Shown here piece after piece: positions 26,979 to 36,029 of a stretch of DNA of 64,000 nt. Position 1 is the stretch's first letter. The number at the start of each line of letters is the position of its first letter. The notes under the pieces were generated by a model. It saw nothing but the letters and a program-made list of their open reading frames with translations. It made no database searches and was not told the origin of the DNA. The translations under genes and the position numbers were made by a program. Where the stretch lies: contig NZ_AP028142.1 in assembly GCF_030297675.1 (NCBI RefSeq), positions 62,001 to 126,000 of the forward strand, in the 5' to 3' direction. This DNA is from Polynucleobacter sp. HIN11 (lineage in GTDB: Bacteria; Pseudomonadota; Gammaproteobacteria; Burkholderiales; Burkholderiaceae).

Positions 26979-27725
26979 ATGCAGTCCGCAGTTTTAGTCG
27001 AGCATTTAAGTAAATCGTATGGTTCATTGCAAGCCCTCAAGGATGTTTCTTTAGATATCAAAGAGGGCGAGTTTTTTGGATTGCTTGGCCCCAACGGCGC
27101 TGGTAAGACCACTCTCATTTCTATTTTGGCTGGTTTGTGCCGCCCTGATTCTGGTCGTGCATTCATTATGGGCACGAATGTGCAAACTAATTTTATTGAG
27201 GCGCGTCGTTTACTCGGTGTGGTTCCTCAAGAGCTGGTGTTTGATCCCTTTTTTACAGTGCGCGAGACCTTGCGGTTTCAATCGGGTTACTTTGGGATTC
27301 GGAACAATGACGATTGGATCGATGAGATCATGACGCATCTCGACTTAACCAGTAAAGCCAACAGTAATATGCGTTCGCTCTCTGGGGGTATGAAGCGGCG
27401 CGTTCTGGTCGCGCAAGCCCTGGTTCACCGTCCTCCAGTGATTGTGTTGGATGAGCCAACTGCTGGGGTGGATGTCGAGCTACGTCAGTCCCTCTGGAAA
27501 TTTATTAGTCGGCTTAATCAAGATGGCCATACCATTTTGCTCACCACGCACTATTTAGAAGAGGCTGAATGTTTATGTGGTCGGATTGCGATGCTCAAGT
27601 CTGGTCAAGTGGTGGCATTGGATACTACTCAAAATTTGCTCGCACGCTACGGATCCCATAAGGCGCAAGCAGGTCAAGAGGTCGATCTTGAGGATGTATT
27701 CATTCAGATCATGGCGGGAGAGTAG
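26979..27725 (+). CDS. ABC transporter ATP-binding protein (YadG type)
   Basis: 248 residues. Walker A GPNGAGKTT, signature LSGGMKRR, Walker B VIVLDEPTAGVD and H-loop TTHYLEEAE are all intact. It forms an exporter with the ABC-2 permease 5 bases downstream; E. coli YadG/YadH are the nearest named relatives. This pair between mlaB and bolA-murA is common in Burkholderiales, but its substrate is not known. Operon context would fit an envelope component. Confidence 0.92.
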   Translation: MQSAVLVEHLSKSYGSLQALKDVSLDIKEGEFFGLLGPNGAGKTTLISILAGLCRPDSGRAFIMGTNVQTNFIEARRLLGVVPQELVFDPFFTVRETLRFQSGYFGIRNNDDWIDEIMTHLDLTSKANSNMRSLSGGMKRRVLVAQALVHRPPVIVLDEPTAGVDVELRQSLWKFISRLNQDGHTILLTTHYLEEAECLCGRIAMLKSGQVVALDTTQNLLARYGSHKAQAGQEVDLEDVFIQIMAGE

Positions 27726-27730
27726 TCGCA

Positions 27731-28507
27731 ATGCCAATTCCATTTGAATACGGTAGTGGTTTTCCAACTTTGCTTCGCAAAGAGATTAAGCGTTTTTATA
27801 AGGTTGCCTTTCAAACGGTTGCTGCCCCTGTCTTGACCGCAGTGCTATACCTAATGATTTTTGGGCATGTTTTAGAAGGTCGTTTGGTGGTGTATGACAA
27901 GTTAACCTACACGGCATTTTTAATTCCGGGGTTGGTCATGATGAGCGTGTTACAAAATGCATTTGCCAATACCTCTTCCTCATTAATTCAATCCAAAATT
28001 ACCGGTAACTTAGTGTTTGTTTTGTTGGCACCTCTAACGCATTTGGAGTTTTATTCAGCCTATGTGCTGGCTGCAGTATTTCGGGGAGTTGTGGTGGGTC
28101 TGGGTGTTTTAATCATTACTCTCTTATTTGATGTGCCGGCAATGCATAACCCTGTTTGGATTGTGTTGTTTGCATTCATGGGGGCCGCGATCTTGGGTGG
28201 CTTGGGATTGATTGCGGGTATTTGGGCCGATAAGTTTGATCAGTTAGCTGCCTTTCAGAACTTTTTGATCATGCCCGCCACCATGCTCTCAGGTGTGTTT
28301 TATTCGATTCATTCCTTACCAGAGATTTGGCAATTCATTTCACACCTGAACCCATTTTTTTACATGATTGATGGCTTTCGCTATGGATTTTTTGGGGTCT
28401 CGGATGTCTCCCCTTGGCTAAGCCTTGCGATCGTTAGCACTTTTTTCTTGGTCGTCTCAGGGTTGGCTCTGCGTTTACTACAATCGGGTTATAAATTACG
28501 CCATTAA
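27731..28507 (+). CDS. ABC-2 type permease (YadH type)
   Basis: 258 residues with six hydrophobic segments. ABC-2 family features are TLLRKEIKRFYKVAFQTV (coupling helix region), FLIPGLVMMSVLQNAFANTSSSL and the LIMPATMLSGVFY loop before the last helices. It partners the preceding ATPase. Substrate unknown. Confidence 0.92.
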   Translation: MPIPFEYGSGFPTLLRKEIKRFYKVAFQTVAAPVLTAVLYLMIFGHVLEGRLVVYDKLTYTAFLIPGLVMMSVLQNAFANTSSSLIQSKITGNLVFVLLAPLTHLEFYSAYVLAAVFRGVVVGLGVLIITLLFDVPAMHNPVWIVLFAFMGAAILGGLGLIAGIWADKFDQLAAFQNFLIMPATMLSGVFYSIHSLPEIWQFISHLNPFFYMIDGFRYGFFGVSDVSPWLSLAIVSTFFLVVSGLALRLLQSGYKLRH

Positions 28508-28519
28508 TGAAGGATTGCG

Positions 28520-28759
28520 ATGTTTCCTACCCCTGAGCAAGTGAAAAGCTATATCAGCGAGAAGCTCCCTTGTACGCATTTAGAGGTCGAGGGTGATGGG
28601 CAACATTTTTATGCCACCATCGTGAGCCCCGAGTTTGCAGGCAAGCGCTTGGTGCAGCGCCATCAGTTGGTCTACGCAGCCTTGGGTGATCGAATGAAGG
28701 CCGAGATTCATGCGCTCTCGATTAAAGCCTTTACGCCTGATGAGTTTACGGCTCAATAA
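28520..28759 (+). CDS. ibaG: BolA-family protein (IbaG type)
   Basis: 79 residues. BolA fold with HLEVEGDGQHFYATIVSPEF and the RHQLVYAALGDRM motif, including the conserved His of RHQ. IbaG/YrbA relatives lie directly upstream of murA, as here, and bind monothiol glutaredoxin GrxD with a 2Fe-2S cluster. A CGFS GrxD is encoded at 53520-53831. The gene name is by context and length; BolA proper is less likely. Confidence 0.87.
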   Translation: MFPTPEQVKSYISEKLPCTHLEVEGDGQHFYATIVSPEFAGKRLVQRHQLVYAALGDRMKAEIHALSIKAFTPDEFTAQ

Positions 28760-28777
28760 ATTATCTGAGATCAGCGT

Positions 28778-30052
28778 ATGGATAAATTAGTGATGACAGG
28801 GGGAGCCCCCCTTAAGGGCGAGATCAATATTGCGGGTGCTAAGAATGCCGCTCTACCCATTTTGTGTGCCAGCTTATTAACGGCTGACCCGGTCGAGCTC
28901 TTTAATGTGCCTGATTTGCAAGATGTGCGCACGATGTTAAAGCTCTTGCAACAAATGGGCGTCACTTTAGAGTTTCCGAATCCCAATGATCGCAGCCATT
29001 TGATTTTGCAAGCCGGAACGATTTCAAGCCCTGAGGCACCCTATGAGTTAGTAAAAACCATGCGGGCATCGATTTTGGTTTTGGGCCCTCTTTTGGCGCG
29101 GATGGGACGTGCAACCGTATCGCTACCCGGGGGCTGTGCAATTGGCGCACGACCGGTAGATCAGCACATCAAAGGTTTGAAGGCGATGGGGGCGAGCATC
29201 CAAATTCGTAAGGGCTTTATCGTTGCGAAGATTGCAGAGCCCAATACTCGCTTACAGGGTAATGCGATCCTGACCGACATGATTACCGTGACCGGTACAG
29301 AAAATCTTTTAATGGCGGCTTGCCTTGCAGAAGGAACGACAATTTTAGAAAACGCGGCGCGTGAACCCGAGGTCGGTGATTTGGCAGAACTTTTGGTCAA
29401 GATGGGTGCAAAGATCAGTGGCATTGGTAGTGATCGCCTCGTGATCGAGGGGGTTCCCGCCTTACACGGAGCAAGTCATCATGTGATTGCAGATCGTATT
29501 GAGACCGGCACCTTCTTATGTGCAGTAGCAGCCACCGGTGGTGAGATTGTTCTGAAGAACTGCCGACCAGATACCTTAGATGCTGTCTTAGTAAAGCTTA
29601 AAGAGGCGGGTCTCAAAATGAAAAAGGGTGCCGATTGGATTTCTGCATCGATGAATGGTCGTCCAAAGCCAGTGAGCTTTCGGACCTCCGAGTACCCGGC
29701 TTTTCCAACCGATATGCAAGCGCAGTTTATGGCGCTCAATGCCATTGCCGGGGGTAGCTCACGCATCACCGAGACCATTTTTGAGAACCGTTTTATGCAT
29801 GTGCAAGAGCTCAATCGCTTAGGGGCCGATATTTCAATCGAGGGCAATACCGCGATTGTGGAGGGTGTTGATAAGCTCTCGGGTGCAACGGTGATGGCGA
29901 CCGATTTGCGTGCCTCCGCAAGCCTTGTGATTGCTGGCTTAGCGGCTCAAGGTGAGACCCAAGTGGATCGGATTTATCACCTTGATCGTGGTTACGATCG
30001 TATGGAGCAGAAATTGACCCAACTTGGCGCAAACATCCGCCGCATGAAATAA
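28778..30052 (+). CDS. murA: UDP-N-acetylglucosamine 1-carboxyvinyltransferase
   Basis: 424 residues. MurA transfers enolpyruvate from PEP to UDP-GlcNAc, the first committed step of peptidoglycan synthesis. KNAALPIL (substrate Lys22/Asn23), the catalytic Cys120 in PGGCAIGARPVDQH (the fosfomycin target), and RFMHVQELNRLGA are in place. It follows bolA by 18 bases and precedes hisG by 9. Confidence 0.98.
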   Translation: MDKLVMTGGAPLKGEINIAGAKNAALPILCASLLTADPVELFNVPDLQDVRTMLKLLQQMGVTLEFPNPNDRSHLILQAGTISSPEAPYELVKTMRASILVLGPLLARMGRATVSLPGGCAIGARPVDQHIKGLKAMGASIQIRKGFIVAKIAEPNTRLQGNAILTDMITVTGTENLLMAACLAEGTTILENAAREPEVGDLAELLVKMGAKISGIGSDRLVIEGVPALHGASHHVIADRIETGTFLCAVAATGGEIVLKNCRPDTLDAVLVKLKEAGLKMKKGADWISASMNGRPKPVSFRTSEYPAFPTDMQAQFMALNAIAGGSSRITETIFENRFMHVQELNRLGADISIEGNTAIVEGVDKLSGATVMATDLRASASLVIAGLAAQGETQVDRIYHLDRGYDRMEQKLTQLGANIRRMK

Positions 30053-30061
30053 TGGGTCATT

Positions 30062-30688
30062 ATGTTGACTTTAGCCTTGTCCAAAGGACGCATCTTTGAA
30101 GAAACCGCCCCTGTTTTAGCAAAGGTGGGTATTCGTCCGCTTGAAGATCCTGAGCAATCCCGTAAGTTAATTATTCCGACCTCTAATCCAGAGGTGCAAA
30201 TCATCATTGTCCGTGCATCGGACGTACCCACCTATGTGCAATTTGGTGCAGCGGATTTTGGCGTTGCGGGTCAAGACGTTCTGTTAGAAAAAGGCAGCGA
30301 CGGTTTATACATCCCGATTGATTTAGGAATCGCGCGTTGTCGGATGGCAGTGGCTGTCAAAAATGGCTTTGATTATGCAGCGGCGGTACGCCAGGGATCG
30401 CGTTTGCGGGTGGCCACCAAGTATGTCAACTGCGCCCGTGAGCACTTTGCTAATAAGGGCGTGCATATCGATACGATTCATTTATATGGATCGATGGAGT
30501 TAGCTCCCTTAGTGGGCTTAGCCGATGCGATTGTGGATTTGGTATCCACCGGCAACACCTTGCGTGCCAATAACCTAGTCGAGGTCGAGTCCATTACCGA
30601 TATCAGTGCACGCTTAATCGTGAATCAAGCATCATTTAAGCGTAAGCGCGCTCAATTACAAAAGATCCTGAGTATTTGGCAGCCATGA
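30062..30688 (+). CDS. hisG: ATP phosphoribosyltransferase, short form
   Basis: 208 residues. It catalyses the first step of histidine synthesis. It begins LTLALSKGRIFEE and has the PRPP-binding segment DLVSTGNTLRANNL, but lacks the C-terminal ACT-like regulatory domain of long HisG. Short HisG needs HisZ, a HisRS-like protein, for activity and feedback control; no hisZ occurs in this window. The hisG stop overlaps the hisD start (ATGA). Confidence 0.97.
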   Translation: MLTLALSKGRIFEETAPVLAKVGIRPLEDPEQSRKLIIPTSNPEVQIIIVRASDVPTYVQFGAADFGVAGQDVLLEKGSDGLYIPIDLGIARCRMAVAVKNGFDYAAAVRQGSRLRVATKYVNCAREHFANKGVHIDTIHLYGSMELAPLVGLADAIVDLVSTGNTLRANNLVEVESITDISARLIVNQASFKRKRAQLQKILSIWQP

Positions 30689-32004
30689 GTGTCAAGATTC
30701 GACGCCTGACCAGCCGTGATGCTGGCTTTGAAAAGACCTTGCTGTCTAGCTTGTCCATTCCATCAGCCGACGATCAAGCCATTGATCAGATTGTGCTTGG
30801 GATTCTGGAGCGCATTGAGCGCGAGGGCGATGCGGCACTGTTGCAATACACCCAGCAATTTGATCGCTTAGCAGTCAATCAGGTTGGCGATCTTGAGATT
30901 ACCTCTGCTGATCTTGCCGCGGCTTATCAATCTCTTGCGCAAGAGCAAGCAAGTGCCTTGCGCGCTGCGGCCGAGCGAGTGCGCGCCTATCACGAGCGAC
31001 AGAAGATAGAAACTGGTTGCCACTCGTGGGAGTACACCGAGAGCAATGGTACGCGCTTAGGTCAAAAAATTACGCCCTTGGATCGTGTTGGTATTTATGT
31101 GCCTGGTGGTAAGGCGGCTTATCCATCTTCTGTGCTGATGAATGCCATTCCTGCCAAGGTTGCTGGGGTTGGTGAGGTTGTGATGGTGGTGCCCACACCC
31201 GATGGTGCGCGCAATCCTTTGGTGCTAGCAGCCGCTCATCTATCAGGAGTAGATCGGGTCTTTACGATTGGCGGAGCACAGGCAGTTGGCGCACTGGCGT
31301 ATGGAACCCAAACCGTGCCGGCAGTCGACAAGATCGTAGGCCCTGGTAATGCGTATGTAGCAGCGGCAAAGCGCAGAGTATTTGGTCGAGTGGGGATCGA
31401 TATGATTGCAGGCCCCTCCGAGATCTTGGTGTTGTGTGATGGGTCTACCGATCCAGACTGGATTGCGATGGATTTGTTTTCGCAGGCCGAGCACGATGAG
31501 CTCGCCCAATCGATTTTGCTCTGTCCTGACAAAGAGTTCATTGATCGAGTCGATGCGAGTATTCAGAAGCTATTGCCGCAGATGCCTAGAGAGAAAGTGA
31601 TTCGCGCATCCTTGCAAAATCGGGCGCTCTTGATTGAGGTGGACGATATGACACAAGCTTGTCAGATCGCTAATTTGATTGCGGCTGAGCACCTAGAGAT
31701 TTGCGCAAACAATGCCGATCAATGGGCAGCGCAGATTCGGCATGCAGGCGCTATTTTTATGGGCTCTTATACCAGTGAGTCATTGGGTGATTATTGTGCT
31801 GGACCCAATCACGTTTTACCTACCGCGCGTACCGCACGTTTTTCTTCACCTTTAGGTGTTTATGACTTTATTAAGCGCTCGAGCCTCATTGAGGTGAGTG
31901 AGGCGGGTGCACAAACCTTAGGTCCTATCGCCAGTACCTTAGCGCATGGTGAAGGTTTACAGGCGCATGCGCGCGCAGCCGAGATGCGGCTCACGAAAAA
32001 ATAA
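30685..32004 (+). CDS. hisD: Histidinol dehydrogenase
   Basis: 439 residues from the ATG at 30685, which overlaps the hisG stop by 4 bases. A TTG nine bases earlier was set aside. HisD oxidises histidinol to histidine in two NAD-dependent steps with zinc. Motifs: YVPGGKAAYPSSVLMNAIPA (in parts), GPGNAYVAAAKR, DMIAGPSEILV, the zinc ligands in FSQAEHDE, and the catalytic region AEHLEIC. It ends convergent with hisC, 24 bases away. Confidence 0.96.
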   Translation: MSVKIRRLTSRDAGFEKTLLSSLSIPSADDQAIDQIVLGILERIEREGDAALLQYTQQFDRLAVNQVGDLEITSADLAAAYQSLAQEQASALRAAAERVRAYHERQKIETGCHSWEYTESNGTRLGQKITPLDRVGIYVPGGKAAYPSSVLMNAIPAKVAGVGEVVMVVPTPDGARNPLVLAAAHLSGVDRVFTIGGAQAVGALAYGTQTVPAVDKIVGPGNAYVAAAKRRVFGRVGIDMIAGPSEILVLCDGSTDPDWIAMDLFSQAEHDELAQSILLCPDKEFIDRVDASIQKLLPQMPREKVIRASLQNRALLIEVDDMTQACQIANLIAAEHLEICANNADQWAAQIRHAGAIFMGSYTSESLGDYCAGPNHVLPTARTARFSSPLGVYDFIKRSSLIEVSEAGAQTLGPIASTLAHGEGLQAHARAAEMRLTKK

Positions 32005-32028
32005 TTAACTGAGCCCCACTACAGAAAA

Positions 32029-33108
32029 TTACGAGACGATGTCGCGCAAGGCATCGATGAGGATGTTCATTTGCTCATTCGTGCCAATCGTAATGCGAAG
32101 GTAATTCTTAATCCGTGGTGTTTTGAAGTGGCGCACGATGATGCCGCGCTCTCTTAAGGCTAAATACAATTTCTCGCCATCGTGTTTTGGATGCTGGGTA
32201 AAGACAAAGTTAGCACTTGATGGAAGCGTCTCAAAGCCCAGATTATTTAGGCTTTCAATGAAGACTTCTCGGGTCTTAATGACCTTTTGAGTAATCGCAT
32301 CAAGATGCGCCTGATCTTCAATCGCGGCAATCGCACCGGCTTGCGCTAATTGACCTAAGGGGTAGGAGTTAAAACTATTCTTCACGCGTTCTAGTCCCGT
32401 AATTAAGTCGGGGTGACCTAAAGCGTAACCAACCCGCAGTCCTGCCAAGGCCCTCGATTTTGAGAGCGTATGGGTGATCAGAAGATTGGGATAGTGTTTG
32501 CGTAAGAGTGGTACACACGATTCGGTGCCGTAATCCACGTAGGCCTCATCAACCACCACCATGCTTTGGGTATTGATTTTTAGAAACCCTTCAATTGCTG
32601 CGCGCGGTAGAGCGCGACCGGTGGGCGCATTTGGGTTCGGAAAGATGACCCCACCATTTCCGCCTAACTGATTTGTTTTCTGAATGTAGTCATCCAAGTG
32701 AATGGCAAATTGACTATCGAGCGCAATCGTTTGGTAGTCAATCCCAAACAGTTGGCAATAGACGGGGTAAAAGCTGTAGGTGATATCGGGAAAGAGAAGG
32801 GGCTTTGGGTGTTTGAGAAGTCCCAAGAACACATGGGCGAGTACTTCATCCGAGCCATTGCCCACAAATACCTGATTGGGTTCTAAGCCATAGTGTCTTG
32901 CGATGGCTTCTTTGAGAGCCTTGGCATCCGGATCGGGATAAAGCCGCAAGCCCTCGTGATTACTTGCAGCAATTGCTGCTAAGGCTTTGGGCGAGGGCCC
33001 ATAGGGGCTCTCATTGGTATTGAGTTTGACAAGTCTCTGGTGTTTGGGCTGCTCCCCAGGAACGTAAGGGCTTAAGTTCTGCAGATCGGGGTTCCAAAAG
33101 AGGCTCAT
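32029..33108 (-). CDS. hisC: Histidinol-phosphate aminotransferase
   Basis: 359 residues from the ATG at 33108; an in-frame TTG at 33123 is less likely. PLP fold-type I enzyme that transaminates imidazole-acetol phosphate. LNTNESPYGPS opens the domain, FVGNGSDEVLAH is the cofactor region, the PNPNAPTGRAL loop and VVDEAYVDY follow, and the PLP lysine is in HTLSKSRALAGLRVGY (in parts). It is on the opposite strand to every other his gene here, so hisGD and hisBHAFIE cannot share one transcript across it without antisense overlap. Confidence 0.96.
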   Translation of the reverse strand: MSLFWNPDLQNLSPYVPGEQPKHQRLVKLNTNESPYGPSPKALAAIAASNHEGLRLYPDPDAKALKEAIARHYGLEPNQVFVGNGSDEVLAHVFLGLLKHPKPLLFPDITYSFYPVYCQLFGIDYQTIALDSQFAIHLDDYIQKTNQLGGNGGVIFPNPNAPTGRALPRAAIEGFLKINTQSMVVVDEAYVDYGTESCVPLLRKHYPNLLITHTLSKSRALAGLRVGYALGHPDLITGLERVKNSFNSYPLGQLAQAGAIAAIEDQAHLDAITQKVIKTREVFIESLNNLGFETLPSSANFVFTQHPKHDGEKLYLALRERGIIVRHFKTPRIKNYLRITIGTNEQMNILIDALRDIVS

Positions 33109-33151
33109 CGCAATGGGGTCCAAAGAGTAACAATGAAAAACTGGTGAAGTG

Positions 33152-33179
33152 ATTGATTTTGAATGACAAATGATATTAT
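33152..33179 (+). promoter_or_regulatory. Possible promoter of hisBHAFIE
   Basis: The 106-bp gap between divergent hisC and hisB is AT-rich. A -10-like TATTAT (33174-33179) and a -35-like ATTGAT/TTGATT (about 33152-33158) are 15-16 bases apart. A separate promoter is required here because hisC breaks the operon. The match is only moderate. Confidence 0.35.
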
Positions 33180-33214
33180 GAACGCTTAAGACTTATTATT
33201 TTTATTCACACACC

Positions 33215-33802
33215 ATGCGCCAAGCAGATGTCAGTCGTAATACCTCAGAGACCAAGATCCAAATTACGTTGAACTTGGATGGTACCGGCAAAGCGGATTT
33301 AAACTCCGGGGTGCCGTTTTTAGATCATATGCTCGATCAAATTGCCCGTCACGGCATGATCGATCTCAAGGTGCATGCCCAGGGTGATACTCATATTGAC
33401 GATCACCACACCGTGGAGGATGTCGGTATTACTTTGGGCCAAGCGATTGCGAAAGCGGTTGGCGATAAAGCGGGTATTACACGTTATGGCCACTCATATG
33501 TACCGCTCGATGAGACCTTGTCGCGCGTTGTGATAGATTTCTCCGGTCGGCCAGGCTTAGAGTTCAACGTACCCTTTACCCGTGCGCGGGTGGGTGACTT
33601 TGATGTGGATTTAAGCATCGAGTTCTTCCGAGGTTTTGTAAACCACGCCGGCGTAACCTTGCACATCGATAACATTCGCGGTGTGAATGCGCATCACCAG
33701 ATTGAGACCGTATTTAAGGCTTTTGGGCGTGCACTGCGTATGGCCTTGAGTATCGATCCACGTTCACCCCATGCGGTGCCATCCACTAAGGGAAGTTTGT
33801 AG
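33215..33802 (+). CDS. hisB: Imidazoleglycerol-phosphate dehydratase
   Basis: 195 residues, monofunctional form without the phosphatase domain. The metal-binding His-rich motifs are clear: PFLDHMLDQIARHG, DTHIDDHHTVEDVGI and INAHHQIETVFKA-like NAHHQIETVFKAFGRAL. It dehydrates imidazoleglycerol phosphate. First gene of the hisBHAFIE run. Confidence 0.97.
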   Translation: MRQADVSRNTSETKIQITLNLDGTGKADLNSGVPFLDHMLDQIARHGMIDLKVHAQGDTHIDDHHTVEDVGITLGQAIAKAVGDKAGITRYGHSYVPLDETLSRVVIDFSGRPGLEFNVPFTRARVGDFDVDLSIEFFRGFVNHAGVTLHIDNIRGVNAHHQIETVFKAFGRALRMALSIDPRSPHAVPSTKGSL

Positions 33803-33838
33803 ACACACTTCTTTTACCAACAAATTATTGAGATCGCG

Positions 33839-34489
33839 ATGCACATCGCTATTGTTGATTATGGAATGGGTAATTTGCGCTCGGTCTCGCAGGCTCTGCA
33901 GCATGTGGCCCCAGAGTGCAAGATTACAATTGCGAGCGATCCTGCCGAAATTTTGCGTTCAGACCGTGTGGTGTTGCCTGGACAGGGCGCCATGCCCGAT
34001 TGCATGAAGCAACTCCGTTCTTCAGGTCTCATGGATGCAGTGATGCAGTCGGTGCGTGAGAAGCCACTTTTTGGTATCTGTGTGGGCGAGCAAATGCTTT
34101 TTGAAGAGAGTGAAGAGCGCAAACCCGGAGTAACAACCAATACGGCGTGCCTTGCGCTGATGCCAGGGAAGGTTAAGCGTTTTCATTTGTCTGGCACGCA
34201 AGAAGATGGTTCGGAGTTTAAGATCCCGCATATGGGATGGAATCAGGTTCGCCAAGACCGTGATCACCCGATGTGGCATGGCATCCCTGACATGACGAGT
34301 TTTTACTTCGTGCACAGTTATTATGTGGAGGTGGGTAACCCAGAAGATACTGTAGGATCAACGAATTACGGCGGGTGGTTTACATCGGCCGTGGCTCGCG
34401 ATACTATTTTTGCTACGCAGTTCCATCCCGAGAAAAGTGCTCAATACGGACTTAAGCTCTATCAAAACTTTGTCGCTTGGCGACCCTGA
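33839..34489 (+). CDS. hisH: Imidazole glycerol phosphate synthase, glutaminase subunit
   Basis: 216 residues, class I glutamine amidotransferase. Nucleophile Cys81 in FGICVGEQML, oxyanion region PGQGAMPDC, and the His-Glu pair in TQFHPEKSAQ. It supplies ammonia to HisF. Begins IAIVDYGMGNLRSV, the standard N-terminus. Confidence 0.97.
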   Translation: MHIAIVDYGMGNLRSVSQALQHVAPECKITIASDPAEILRSDRVVLPGQGAMPDCMKQLRSSGLMDAVMQSVREKPLFGICVGEQMLFEESEERKPGVTTNTACLALMPGKVKRFHLSGTQEDGSEFKIPHMGWNQVRQDRDHPMWHGIPDMTSFYFVHSYYVEVGNPEDTVGSTNYGGWFTSAVARDTIFATQFHPEKSAQYGLKLYQNFVAWRP

Positions 34490-34511
34490 TTGATTTCAAC
34501 AAGATGATCTT

Positions 34512-35258
34512 ATGTTGTTAATACCTGCCATTGATATTAAAGACGGACACTGTGTGCGTCTTGAGCAAGGTGATATGAACCGTAGCACCGTGTTCTCCGA
34601 AGATCCTGCGGCGATGGCCAAGCATTGGTTGAGTAAAGGCGCGCGCCGTTTGCATTTGGTTGACCTCAACGGCGCCTTCGCGGGCAAGCCCAAGAATGAG
34701 GCTGCAATCAAATCGATTCTGAAAGCAGTGGGCGATGACATTCCCGTGCAATTAGGTGGCGGTATCCGCGATCTAGAAACGATTGAGCGCTTACTCGATG
34801 ATGGCATTAGCACCATCATCATTGGTACAGCTGCGGTGAAGAACCCCGGATTTTTACAAGATGCGTGTACTGCATTTGCTGGTCACATCATGGTGGGCTT
34901 AGATGCTAAAGATGGCAAGGTCGCCACCGACGGTTGGAGTAAGTTAACCGGTCATGAAGTGATCGATCTTGCAAAGAAGTTTGAGGACTACGGCGCTGAG
35001 GCTATTATCTACACCGATATCGGGCGTGACGGCATGCTCAAGGGTATTAATTTAGAGGCGACGGTGAAGCTTGCACAATCGGTTCGTATTCCGGTGATCG
35101 CGAGTGGTGGTCTCTCGAGTAAAAAAGATATTGAAGCTTTATGTGCGGTCGAAGATGAGGGCGTCATGGGCGTGATTGCAGGGCGTTCCATTTACACCGG
35201 CGATATTGATCTAACCGAGGCACAACAGTACGCTGATCAACTCAGCAAAGCCAAGTAG
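34512..35258 (+). CDS. hisA: ProFAR isomerase (phosphoribosylformimino-AICAR-P isomerase)
   Basis: 248 residues, a (beta/alpha)8 barrel with internal two-fold symmetry. LIPAIDIKDGHCVRL gives catalytic Asp8; QLGGGIRDLE and VIASGGLSSKKDI are the two phosphate-binding halves; YTDIGRDGMLKG carries the second catalytic Asp. It isomerises ProFAR to PRFAR. Confidence 0.97.
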   Translation: MLLIPAIDIKDGHCVRLEQGDMNRSTVFSEDPAAMAKHWLSKGARRLHLVDLNGAFAGKPKNEAAIKSILKAVGDDIPVQLGGGIRDLETIERLLDDGISTIIIGTAAVKNPGFLQDACTAFAGHIMVGLDAKDGKVATDGWSKLTGHEVIDLAKKFEDYGAEAIIYTDIGRDGMLKGINLEATVKLAQSVRIPVIASGGLSSKKDIEALCAVEDEGVMGVIAGRSIYTGDIDLTEAQQYADQLSKAK

Positions 35259-35265
35259 GCAAACG

Positions 35266-36024
35266 ATGCTGACCAAACGTATTATTCCTTGCCTCGATGT
35301 CACTGCAGGCAGGGTTGTTAAGGGAATTAATTTTGTTGGCTTGCAAGACGCTGGAGATCCGGTGGAGGTTGCAGAGCGTTATAACGAGCAAGGTGCTGAT
35401 GAACTCACATTCCTAGATATCACTGCAACATCGGATGGCCGTGATCTGATTTTGCCCATCATTGAAGCGGTGGCATCGAAGGTATTTATTCCTTTGACGG
35501 TGGGCGGTGGAGTGCGCGCCACTCAGGACGTGCGTCGCTTACTGAATGCTGGCGCTGATAAGGTGAGCATGAACTCCTCAGCAGTTGCCAATCCAGATTT
35601 GGTCTCGGATGCGTCCGCGCATTATGGCTCGCAATGCATCGTGGTAGCAATTGATGCCAAGCAAACCGCCCCCAAGCGTTGGGAGGTGTTCACGCATGGT
35701 GGACGCAAGGGTACGGGTATCGATGCCATCGAGTGGGCCAAGGAAGTTGCAAAGCGCGGCGCCGGTGAGATCCTGCTCACCAGCATGGATCGCGATGGCA
35801 CCAAGGATGGGTTTGATCTGGAACTCACTGCTGCGGTAAGTAAAGCAGTACCTGTGCCTGTGATTGCGTCTGGTGGTGTGGGCGGCTTGCAAGATCTAGT
35901 CGATGGCATCCAAATTGGGAGAGCCGATGCGGTACTGGCAGCAAGTATCTTTCATTATGGACAGCACAGCGTGCAAGAGGCTAAGCACTATATGGCAGAG
36001 CAAGGAATTGCGATTAGACTCTAA
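35266..36024 (+). CDS. hisF: Imidazole glycerol phosphate synthase, cyclase subunit
   Basis: 252 residues, barrel enzyme paralogous to HisA. RIIPCLDVTAGRVVKG has catalytic Asp11; LTVGGGVRA and VIASGGVGGLQDL bind phosphate; LLTSMDRDGTKDGFD has the second Asp. It uses HisH ammonia to close the imidazole ring. Seven bases downstream of hisA. Confidence 0.98.
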   Translation: MLTKRIIPCLDVTAGRVVKGINFVGLQDAGDPVEVAERYNEQGADELTFLDITATSDGRDLILPIIEAVASKVFIPLTVGGGVRATQDVRRLLNAGADKVSMNSSAVANPDLVSDASAHYGSQCIVVAIDAKQTAPKRWEVFTHGGRKGTGIDAIEWAKEVAKRGAGEILLTSMDRDGTKDGFDLELTAAVSKAVPVPVIASGGVGGLQDLVDGIQIGRADAVLAASIFHYGQHSVQEAKHYMAEQGIAIRL

Positions 36025-36029
36025 TCATC

